DNA from: an uncultured Gammaproteobacteria bacterium
GTDB taxonomy: Bacteria > Pseudomonadota > Gammaproteobacteria > UBA6429 > Thiohalophilaceae
Direction: 5' to 3'
Length of the DNA: 64,000 bases
Assembly (NCBI GenBank): GCA_913064945.1
Contig: CAJYAN010000001.1
Location: forward strand, 186,001-250,000
Below the pieces are notes generated by a model. That model was not told the DNA's origin, did no database searches, and saw only the letters and a list, made by a program, of their open reading frames with translations. The position numbers were made by a program, and so were the translations under genes. Positions 43,484-50,551 of this stretch are shown here, piece by piece. Each line of letters opens with the position of its first letter. The stretch's first letter is position 1.

Positions 43484-44128
43484 CCGTGAGGCGGTTTTCA
43501 GCATCTCGTATTTCATCACCGGCGTGCGACACTATAATCTTTGGCAGCGTTAGGCGGCGGTCTCGGTCTGAGCTGGCCTGGCCGCCAGGGCCTCAGGCAA
43601 GTCAGGACGTTTGGTGGCAATCGCAAAACTCATTTGTCGCAGACGATACTGCTGCTGTAATGGTTGTTGTCAGCGTTCTATCGGGCGCGTATTACCGCGA
43701 TTGTGAAGACACTTTACGGGCGGCACCTATTCCCTCAGGGCCATGAGCAGACTAGCGTGTGCGGAGGCATCTGCTGGTTGTGTTGCGAGCAGCCCGTAGG
43801 GCAGCTTCCGCCGCCTGCCGGTGTCGAGTCATCAACTCATGGGCTTTGGCTTATTCTGCCTGCGGGCCAGCTGCAGGGACTCAGCACACCACAGCTAACA
43901 GTCAACAGGGTTAGTGATGTGTTGTAACAGGTAGGGGGACATGATTGGCGTAGAAGGTCACCGACAGGGCCGGAGTCCTTGGCGTACAGACCTGTATAAA
44001 GTGAAAAGAACTGTAAGTTACGTTACTGCATCTGGATACCGAACGGGCCTCGACCTGAAATGACGTGACACGTCTGCCGCGCTTCGGTAGGGTAAGCGCG
44101 CATTGAGAACTGGAATGGAGAAGCTGAC
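43484..44128. other. Gene-free region upstream of lgt
   Basis: About 645 bp without a supported gene. G+C-rich palindromic sequence such as GGCGGCGGTCTC...GGCCGCC (about 43555-43590) occurs, and a ribosome-binding site (ATGGAGAAG) sits before lgt. Short open frames across it lack homology and ribosome-binding sites. It may contain a decayed gene or an unrecognised RNA. Confidence 0.5.
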
Positions 44129-44902
44129 ATGACCGTTAATTTTGACCCGATTGCCTTTAGCATCTTTGGCTGGGGGGTACACTGGTATGGCATCATGTAT
44201 TTGCTGGCGTTTATGGGGGCCTGGATTTTAGGTCGCTACCGCGCGACAAGGCCCGGTTCTGGCTGGACCGTGGGCCAGGTCGAAGACCTGGTGTTTTACG
44301 CCGGTGTCGGTGCCGTGCTGGGAGGGCGTATTGGCTATACGCTTTTTTATAATTGGCCAGTCTTCATAAAAGACCCGATGGTGATGGTGCGAGTCTGGGA
44401 GGGCGGCATGTCCTTTCACGGTGGGCTCCTGGGTGTCCTTGTGGCATTATGGCTCTTCAAGCGGCGCTTCCAGAAGCGCTATTTCGAGGTGGTGGATTTT
44501 TTCGCGCCACTGGTACCCTTCGGCCTGTTTGCCGGTCGTATGGGTAATTTCATCAATGGTGAGCTTTGGGGTAAGCCTACCGACTTACCCTGGGGGATGA
44601 TCTTTCCTCGTGCCGGTGACCATTTATTGCGTCATCCCAATCCCCTCTATGAAGCCTTTCTTGAAGGTATAGTGCTGTTTGTGATCCTCTGGTGGTTTTC
44701 CTCTAAGCCGCGGCCAATGATGGCGGTCTCGGGCCTGTTCGCCATCGGCTATGGCGTGTTTCGCTTTGGGATTGAATTTGTCCGTGTACCGGATATCCAG
44801 TTAGGCTACCTGGCGGGCGGCTGGTTCACCATGGGCATGTTGCTGACGATCCCATTGATTGTGGTAGGAATAATACTAATGTTGTTGTCGCGCAACAAAT
44901 AA
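44129..44902 (+). CDS. lgt: Prolipoprotein diacylglyceryl transferase
   Basis: Lgt transfers diacylglycerol from phosphatidylglycerol to the lipobox Cys of prolipoproteins. The 257-residue inner-membrane protein has seven transmembrane helices and the signatures FHGGLLGVLVALW and RMGNFINGELWGKPTDLPWG, which contain the essential Arg, Asn and Glu residues. GGAGAAG precedes the ATG. The order lgt - (unknown) - thyA - folA resembles the lgt-thyA neighbourhood of many gammaproteobacteria. Confidence 0.97.
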   Translation: MTVNFDPIAFSIFGWGVHWYGIMYLLAFMGAWILGRYRATRPGSGWTVGQVEDLVFYAGVGAVLGGRIGYTLFYNWPVFIKDPMVMVRVWEGGMSFHGGLLGVLVALWLFKRRFQKRYFEVVDFFAPLVPFGLFAGRMGNFINGELWGKPTDLPWGMIFPRAGDHLLRHPNPLYEAFLEGIVLFVILWWFSSKPRPMMAVSGLFAIGYGVFRFGIEFVRVPDIQLGYLAGGWFTMGMLLTIPLIVVGIILMLLSRNK

Positions 44903-44981
44903 AATCTGCATTATACATTCACAAATAGAATGGTTGATTATATAGTGACTGACTTTTTTTGATATTGGGGGAGTAGTAAGC

Positions 44982-45923
44982 ATGTCCTTGAAAAAAGTCA
45001 TATGGCTGGTTGTCGGAGTTATCGCCCTACTGGCCCGGACGTCCATTGCGGCGGAACCAGCCGTGGGCATTATGCCCTATATGTTGTTGGCGAAGGCCCC
45101 CAGTACGATCGATGCCGTTATCCCACGACTACGCGTCCGCTTAAAAAACGCCAACTTCAGAGTGGTCGGTGAGTATGCCCCCTACCCGGGTGCCTATCTG
45201 ATCGCGGTGACCAGTGATGATTTATTGAATGCCGCCAAGAAGTCAAAGTATGGTGGTATGGGGGCGGTCATGAAAATTGGTCTGGCGCAGGTTGGCAATG
45301 AAGTCCAGGTCATGGCCAATAACCCGGAGTATATCGGTATTGCCTATCATATGAAGGATAGCCTGGCGGAGGTAAAGCAATCGCTGCGTAGCATCGGTTA
45401 TGTCAAGGACTTCGGCGGTAAGGGCCTCAGCAGGAAAGCACTGCTCGATTATAATTATACCTTCGGTCTGGAAAAGTTTGGCGACTTTTATGAGTTAGCC
45501 ACGCATCGTAGCTATGAGGCCGCCGTAAAAGAAGTCGAGGCAGGGCTGCGTAAGCAATATATGGGTATCCGCAAAGTTTACCGTGTCGATATTCCGGGAA
45601 AGCAGCAGACAGTTTTTGGTATTAGTATGAATAGCGATATTAAGACACATCCGTTCATGAACGATAAATACCTAATGGATGTTATGGATTTTCGACCATT
45701 AAAACGTCTACCCTATTTACCTTATGAGATACTCGTTAATGGTAAACAGGTCATCGCCCCGCATGCCCACTTTCGGCTGGCAGTCTATTTTCCCGATTTA
45801 CCGATGTTTGGCAAACACGGTTTTGGTCGGTTGATGGACCTGCCGTATCAGTACGAAGAATACTTCACCAAACTGGTTGGCGGTATCTGGCCGCCGCCGT
45901 CAGATAGCTACGATAACTATTAG
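44982..45923 (+). CDS. Unrecognised periplasmic protein
   Basis: The 313-residue precursor has a signal peptide (VIWLVVGVIALLARTSIAAE, cleavage near IAA-EP). The rest is soluble. I do not recognise the family. Visible features are a domain around FRVVGEYAPYPGAYLIAVTS and SKYGGMGAVMKIGLAQVGNE, and a C-terminal half with MNSDIKTHPFMNDKYLMDVM and HAHFRLAVYFPDLPMFGKHG. GGGGGAG lies before the ATG. It has a terminator of its own (45955-45990), so it is probably monocistronic or ends a transcript from lgt. Confidence 0.8.
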   Translation: MSLKKVIWLVVGVIALLARTSIAAEPAVGIMPYMLLAKAPSTIDAVIPRLRVRLKNANFRVVGEYAPYPGAYLIAVTSDDLLNAAKKSKYGGMGAVMKIGLAQVGNEVQVMANNPEYIGIAYHMKDSLAEVKQSLRSIGYVKDFGGKGLSRKALLDYNYTFGLEKFGDFYELATHRSYEAAVKEVEAGLRKQYMGIRKVYRVDIPGKQQTVFGISMNSDIKTHPFMNDKYLMDVMDFRPLKRLPYLPYEILVNGKQVIAPHAHFRLAVYFPDLPMFGKHGFGRLMDLPYQYEEYFTKLVGGIWPPPSDSYDNY

Positions 45924-45954
45924 CAACGACGGCTCTCCGCAATATATTCGTCAA

Positions 45955-45990
45955 AAACAGGTGGCATGTTATGATGTCACCTGTTTGTTT
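45955..45990 (+). terminator. Intrinsic terminator between the periplasmic gene and thyA
   Basis: AAACAGGTG (45955-45963) and CACCTGTTT (45978-45986) form a nine-pair stem, extended inside by CAT/ATG, and are followed by GTTTGG. Confidence 0.75.
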
Positions 45991-46016
45991 GGCCTGGGTT
46001 AGGTGAGGGGAAGTCC

Positions 46017-46850
46017 GTGAAACAGTATCTCGATCTGATGCGTCATGTCCGTGACCACGGAAGTCAAAAGGGCGATCGTACAGGTACCGGCACACGAAGT
46101 GTCTTTGGCTATCAGATGCGTTTTGATTTGTCCGCGGGATTTCCGCTAGTTACGACGAAGAAATGCCATCTGCGATCCATCATCCATGAACTCCTCTGGT
46201 TTCTGCAAGGCGATACCAATATCAAGTATCTTAAAGATAATGGCGTCAGTATCTGGGATGGCTGGGCCGATGAGCACGGTGACCTGGGACCCGTCTATGG
46301 CTACCAGTGGCGTTCCTGGCCAACGCCGGACGGACGCCATGTGGATCAGGTCAGCGAGGTGGTCGAGCAGTTAAAAAACAATCCCAATTCCCGCCGCATT
46401 ATTATTAACGCCTGGAATGTTGCGGATCTGCCCGACGAAAGTATTTCTCCCCAGCAAAACGCCAAGAACCATAAAATGGCACTGGCACCCTGTCACGCCT
46501 TTATTCAGTTTTATGTTGCCGATGGCAGGCTTTCCTGTCAGCTGTACCAACGCAGTGCCGATATTTTTCTTGGCGTGCCCTTCAATATCGCCTCCTATGC
46601 ATTACTGACCATGATGCTGGCGCAGGTAACCGGCCTGCAGGTAGGCGATTTTATTCATACCCTGGGTGATGCTCACCTGTATAGTAATCACCTGGAACAG
46701 GTGGAAACACAGTTAAGCCGTGAACCGTTTGCGCTGCCGACAATGAAAATTAATCCGGCAGTAAACGATATATTCGCTTTCACCTTTGATGATTTCGAAT
46801 TGCTAAACTACGTCTCTCATCCCCATATCAAGGCGCCCGTGGCGATCTGA
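46017..46850 (+). CDS. thyA: Thymidylate synthase
   Basis: ThyA makes dTMP from dUMP and methylenetetrahydrofolate. The 277-residue protein has [19 protein letters not shown], the catalytic Cys in [12 protein letters not shown] near residue 160, and [20 protein letters not shown]. The start is GTG at 46017, preceded by GAGGGGA. It differs from the 264-residue E. coli protein by a short internal insertion around [20 protein letters not shown]. folA lies 111 bp downstream, giving the usual thymidylate cycle pair. Confidence 0.97.
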   Translation: MKQYLDLMRHVRDHGSQKGDRTGTGTRSVFGYQMRFDLSAGFPLVTTKKCHLRSIIHELLWFLQGDTNIKYLKDNGVSIWDGWADEHGDLGPVYGYQWRSWPTPDGRHVDQVSEVVEQLKNNPNSRRIIINAWNVADLPDESISPQQNAKNHKMALAPCHAFIQFYVADGRLSCQLYQRSADIFLGVPFNIASYALLTMMLAQVTGLQVGDFIHTLGDAHLYSNHLEQVETQLSREPFALPTMKINPAVNDIFAFTFDDFELLNYVSHPHIKAPVAI

Positions 46851-46961
46851 GGTTTTGATACAGGTTCGCTATAAACCGATGTTATGCATGTCTGACGATT
46901 AATATTTTAATTCGTGCGTTTGAGTACGGTGTCTCTACTATAAAACCAGAAACAATAGCCG

Positions 46962-47459
46962 ATGAATAAACCAAAAATTTCATTAATTGCCGCCATGGCG
47001 GATAACAGGGTGATTGGTATTGAAAATCGACTCCCCTGGAAATTACCATCTGATATGAAGTGGTTTCGTCAACATACTCTGAGTAAGCCAGTTGTCATGG
47101 GTCGCAAAACCTTTGAGTCATTTGGTGGCCGGGCACTGCCGGAACGTCACAATATCGTAATTACGCGCGACCCGGACTATAGAGTTGAGTCTGCGAGTGT
47201 CGTACATAGCGTCGAGGAAGCGCTGACGACAGCCGGTGATGTGGCCGAGGTGATGATCATTGGTGGCGCATCTTTTTATGCACAAATGCTGACGCAGGCA
47301 GACCGACTTTATTTAACATATGTGCATGGCAGGATAGAAGGTGATGCCTGGTTCCCGCCGGTAGAATTGTCACAATGGCGGGAGGTGGAGCGTCATGAGC
47401 AATCTGCTGATGAGAAAAATGCCTACGCGCATAGCTTTGTCATTTATGATCGACGCTGA
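46962..47459 (+). CDS. folA: Dihydrofolate reductase
   Basis: FolA regenerates tetrahydrofolate after ThyA. The 165-residue protein has ISLIAAMADNRVIGIENRLP, the NADPH-site VVMGRKTFESFGGRALPERH, and MIIGGASFYAQMLTQADRLY. The catalytic acid is Asp in LPSDMKWF. It sits directly after thyA and may have its own promoter in the intervening 111 bp. Confidence 0.97.
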   Translation: MNKPKISLIAAMADNRVIGIENRLPWKLPSDMKWFRQHTLSKPVVMGRKTFESFGGRALPERHNIVITRDPDYRVESASVVHSVEEALTTAGDVAEVMIIGGASFYAQMLTQADRLYLTYVHGRIEGDAWFPPVELSQWREVERHEQSADEKNAYAHSFVIYDRR

Positions 47460-47566
47460 GCTAATTTGTCGAATTTTCCTTGTTGATTTATTTGTGAGCC
47501 AGGCACGTTTCTTCGTACGAGGTCTTCGGTAGGCTGTATCTCCCCAACAGGTATGAGGAGGCCACC

Positions 47567-47752
47567 ATGTCGCATTTACGCAGTGAACGCGAGACGGCAA
47601 ATGTGGTCAGCCGCAGGATTACGGAAAAACGTAGCGGACAGGATCGCCGCAAATTGGCTGACCGACGTGGCGAGCCGCGTTTTGGCGATGTTGTTGAACG
47701 TCGCGAGCAAACGGATCGTCGTCGCGCGTTTAGTAATATCAGTATTGATTGA
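47567..47752 (+). CDS. Small Arg-rich protein with RRK/DRR repeats
   Basis: The 61-residue protein MSHLRSERETANVVSRRITE contains the repeated pattern GQDRRKLADRRGEPRFGDVV and ERREQTDRRRAF. AGGAGG lies six bases before the ATG, a very strong site. The DRR/ERR repeats recall short conserved proteobacterial proteins of unknown role; nucleic-acid or acidic-lipid contact is only a guess. It ends nine bases before the convergent apaH stop and shares a terminator with it. Confidence 0.75.
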   Translation: MSHLRSERETANVVSRRITEKRSGQDRRKLADRRGEPRFGDVVERREQTDRRRAFSNISID

Positions 47753-47753
47753 A

Positions 47754-47773
47754 CACGGGACTATCCCGGTGTC
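47754..47773. terminator. Short hairpin between convergent genes
   Basis: CACGGGA-CTA-TCCCGGTG forms a stem that overlaps the apaH stop codon and follows the small Arg-rich gene. No T run follows, so termination is uncertain. Confidence 0.4.
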
Positions 47774-48594
47774 GCCGCGGCGGGACAGGGCACGCAGTGA
47801 TATTCCGCTGTCTGGGCATCAATTCGCATCGCGGTTAGGCGCAGACCCCAGACACAGCCCGTATCCAGAGGGAAGACATTCGCCGTTGTAATTTTACTGA
47901 GTGCCAGAGTTGACCAGTGGCCGAAAATAATTTTTAAATCCTGATTATGGCGTTGCGGGACATCAAACCACGGCAACAGGCTGGCGGCTTGGCTCCCTGG
48001 CGTACCCTTTTCCTGTAAGTCGAAATTACCTTTTTCATCACAGTACCGCAGACGCGTAAAGGCGTTGCTAATAAAACGCAGCCGTGGCCAACCGGTTAGT
48101 GTGTTTGACCACCTTGCCGGTTCATCCCCATACATGTGCCGTAAAAATTCATGATAGCGTTCACTGCGTAACACTGCTTCAAGCTCATTGGCACAGGCCT
48201 GCGCTAATGCCAGGTCCCACTGTGGAGGTAAACCGGCGTGAACCAGGGTGTAACCCAGTCGTGCATCATGATGTAGTAGCGGTCGTTGCCGTAACCAGTC
48301 AAGCAGGTCATCACGATCCTCTGCATTGAGAATGGCCTGCATGCCGGAATCACGGGTTTGCTTGACGCCTTCGGCACAGGCCAACAGGTGCAGGTCGTGA
48401 TTTCCAAGTACGCTGATGACATTCGCGTCGAGTGATTTGATCAGGCGCAGGGTCTCAAGAGATTTGGGGCCACGGTTTACCAGATCGCCAGCCAGCCAGA
48501 GGCAATCCTGTGTGGCATCAAAAGAAATCTTGTCCAGCAAGTGACAGAGTTCATCATAACAACCCTGTAGATCGCCTATTGCATAAGTAGCCAT
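47761..48594 (-). CDS. apaH: Diadenosine tetraphosphatase (symmetrical)
   Basis: ApaH hydrolyses Ap4A to two ADP and removes Np4 caps from RNA. The 277-residue phosphoesterase has IGDLQGCYDELCHLL, LAGDLVNRGPKSLETLRLIK, LGNHDLHLLACAEG and TLVHAGLPPQWDL, the metal-binding motifs of the PPP family. It ends a minus-strand run that starts at lptD. In E. coli apaG and apaH adjoin; here a methyltransferase gene separates them. Confidence 0.96.
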   Translation of the reverse strand: MATYAIGDLQGCYDELCHLLDKISFDATQDCLWLAGDLVNRGPKSLETLRLIKSLDANVISVLGNHDLHLLACAEGVKQTRDSGMQAILNAEDRDDLLDWLRQRPLLHHDARLGYTLVHAGLPPQWDLALAQACANELEAVLRSERYHEFLRHMYGDEPARWSNTLTGWPRLRFISNAFTRLRYCDEKGNFDLQEKGTPGSQAASLLPWFDVPQRHNQDLKIIFGHWSTLALSKITTANVFPLDTGCVWGLRLTAMRIDAQTAEYHCVPCPAAATPG

Positions 48595-48606
48595 GAGATC
48601 AGTTTA

Positions 48607-49236
48607 TCACGACGCGCGTTTCTCTTCAGACAGAGGAATTTTCTGTAAACGAATAAAACGAAACCAGCCCGTTGGATCCAGAGGCTGATCGTGAAGGAGT
48701 TGTAACTGTGGCTGTCGGGCATGCAGGTCTTCGAAGACGACATCCGTTCGCGTCGCAATGTGGCGCAGTACATGGTTGACTAGGCGTCGCCCCCAGGCAC
48801 GCTCACCCGGGCGTAGAAATTTATCAACGATATGTAGATGACCGCCGGGTTTGAGTACACGCACGGCCTCACGCAGGGCGGCATGTGAGTCAGGGACAAC
48901 GGCAAGAATCAGGTGCATTAGAACGGTATCAAAGCTGTTATCCGCATAAGGCAGTTGGTGCACATCACCGCAGTGCAGGAGGGTCTGGTTCAATTGTGTA
49001 TTGCGGCGTTGCGCGCGCCATAACATCGCCGGGGTTAAATCAATGCCAACATAACATGGCCCGATGGGTAGCTCGGGGATGTCCAGACCACTGCCGATAC
49101 CGGCGAGCAGGATTTGTTGTGATGCCGTGGGGGATTCCAGGGCAGCGAGGCTAATACGACGAAAAGGCCGGGTGGCGGAGGAGACAATCGCATCATATAC
49201 AGGGGCGAGGAGCGTATAGCTTGTCCGTAAGCTCAT
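48607..49236 (-). CDS. Class I SAM-dependent methyltransferase (PmtA/UbiE-like)
   Basis: The 209-residue protein has a Rossmann methyltransferase fold: ILLAGIGSGLDIPELPIG for SAM binding, YVGIDLTPAMLWRAQRRN, DVHQLPYADNSFDTVLMHLI and AVRVLKPGGHLHIVDKFLRP. The N-terminal YTLLAPVYDAIVSSATRPFR and the C-terminal part recall phosphatidylethanolamine N-methyltransferases and UbiE-like enzymes. The substrate is not certain. It is placed between apaG and apaH with gaps of 12-14 bases, so it is co-transcribed with them. Confidence 0.85.
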   Translation of the reverse strand: MSLRTSYTLLAPVYDAIVSSATRPFRRISLAALESPTASQQILLAGIGSGLDIPELPIGPCYVGIDLTPAMLWRAQRRNTQLNQTLLHCGDVHQLPYADNSFDTVLMHLILAVVPDSHAALREAVRVLKPGGHLHIVDKFLRPGERAWGRRLVNHVLRHIATRTDVVFEDLHARQPQLQLLHDQPLDPTGWFRFIRLQKIPLSEEKRAS

Positions 49237-49250
49237 CCCTGTTAGGCGAC

Positions 49251-49631
49251 TTAGTGCAAGGTGTTGGGCATGGACAGGGTAAAGGGCGTAATGTCGGCAT
49301 TAAACTCTACACCATCATCGGCCAGCATATGATAGCTACCATGCATACTGCCGACTGGTGTCTCCAGTACGGTACCACTGGTATAACGAAATAGTTCGCC
49401 CGGTTGTAAATGAGGTTGTTCGCCGACGACACCGTCACCCTGGACTTCCTGAATCTTGCCATCGGCATTGGTTATGATCCAGTGACGCGTGAGTAGCTTG
49501 CTGGCAACTTTTCCGGTATTGCGTATGGTAATCGTATAGGAAAAGACATAGCGATGTTGTTCCGGTGCCGATTGTTCCGGGTGGTATGCGGTTTCAACAT
49601 CGATCTTGGTGTTGTATTCATTCGATTTCAT
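49251..49631 (-). CDS. apaG: ApaG protein
   Basis: The 126-residue protein is a single fibronectin-III-like ApaG domain: RYVFSYTITIRNTGKVASKL, TRHWIITNADGKIQEVQGDG, and VVGEQPHLQPGELFRYTSGT. PVGSMHGSYHM is the conserved late motif. Function is unsettled (linked to Co2+ resistance and Mg2+ in Salmonella). A Met at 49631 is preferred; the start at 49643 would add four residues. Confidence 0.94.
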   Translation of the reverse strand: MKSNEYNTKIDVETAYHPEQSAPEQHRYVFSYTITIRNTGKVASKLLTRHWIITNADGKIQEVQGDGVVGEQPHLQPGELFRYTSGTVLETPVGSMHGSYHMLADDGVEFNADITPFTLSMPNTLH

Positions 49632-49681
49632 GTCAGTTTCCATCAGCTAGGCAGATTGCGATTGTCGGTAGATTATAACCT

Positions 49682-49960
49682 TTAATCGTCCTGACGAGAA
49701 TGCCTGTGTGATTTGACGAAGGCAAAGGCCGCCTTGACGGCTTCATCCACCTCGGCCTCCATTCGCTCGCGTTCATCCGTCGTCATGTAATAAACCATAT
49801 CGACTGTGTGGCGAACATAGCGTGCCGGCAGTCGGTTGAGGGCGACACAGGCAACATCTTCCAGGGCATCACTATCGAGGCCGTCGCTACTTGCCATGGT
49901 TTTAATGATGGCTTTATTGACCAGAGGCTCATAGTAATTGTGGATGGAATCAAACGTCAT
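49682..49960 (-). CDS. ComFB-family protein (putative cyclic-dinucleotide receptor)
   Basis: The 92-residue protein MTFDSIHNYYEPLVNKAIIK contains ALEDVACVALNRLPARYVRH and MVYYMTTDERERMEAEVDEA, the ComFB (late competence development) domain. ComFB proteins were recently shown in other bacteria to bind c-di-GMP or c-di-AMP; the binding residues were not checked here. AGAGGA lies seven bases before the ATG at 49960. It stands between the HExxH gene and apaG, close to the CheW-LysM gene, which hints at a signalling role. Confidence 0.85.
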   Translation of the reverse strand: MTFDSIHNYYEPLVNKAIIKTMASSDGLDSDALEDVACVALNRLPARYVRHTVDMVYYMTTDERERMEAEVDEAVKAAFAFVKSHRHSRQDD

Positions 49961-50029
49961 GGCAGTTCCTCTCGTGCGCACATTATTTTATATCTCAGCT
50001 TAGCGGCCCGGCTGAATTCGATCAACGGC

Positions 50030-50551
50030 TTATTGACGTAGCTTCCATGTGGGCATGAGCTGACTATCGATCAGCCCCGCCTCGTGTAACCATTGACGGG
50101 CATCGTCGGCATCCCGTTCAAACCATGCCTGACTGCTACCCAGGCGAAAACTATAACCCCAACGATCCATGTCGCTAAACATGCGCTGTCTGCCCATGCT
50201 GGCAAGTTGTTCACTGAGTACTATCTGTAAATAGCAGACCCCATTTTCTTCGTCATAGTCACCCCCCGCATCGGTATTCAATTGTTGCCGACGTGCGTGT
50301 GTCATGCAGACATAGTGGCAGGCTTCATGCAGTGCTGAATGCACCGGCGTATCGGTCCGCACATAAAGGCGGTTTTCGATGAGGCCGGCCTCTGTCTCAC
50401 CCCAGTAGCTACCGGGGATATTGTCCGTCTTGTCGACGTTGATAAGCTGCAGGCCATAGTGTTGTACAAGTGTCGCCAATTGCCCGACAGGGAGATCGTC
50501 GCAGCGAAGTATGGGGGTGTCATTGCGGGCGTGGTGGTTAGTTGTATTCAC
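50030..50551 (-). CDS. Putative HExxH-type zinc metallopeptidase-like protein
   Basis: The 173-residue protein has the motif SALHEACHYVCM, an HExxH zinc site, near residue 75. Downstream DAGGDYDEENGVCYLQIVL could supply a third ligand. No signal peptide or transmembrane segment is present. The start is GTG at 50551, with AGGA six bases upstream; it overlaps the stop of the CheW-LysM gene by 14 bases, so the two are translationally coupled. The family is not one I can name. Proteolysis is inferred from the motif only. Confidence 0.75.
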   Translation of the reverse strand: MNTTNHHARNDTPILRCDDLPVGQLATLVQHYGLQLINVDKTDNIPGSYWGETEAGLIENRLYVRTDTPVHSALHEACHYVCMTHARRQQLNTDAGGDYDEENGVCYLQIVLSEQLASMGRQRMFSDMDRWGYSFRLGSSQAWFERDADDARQWLHEAGLIDSQLMPTWKLRQ

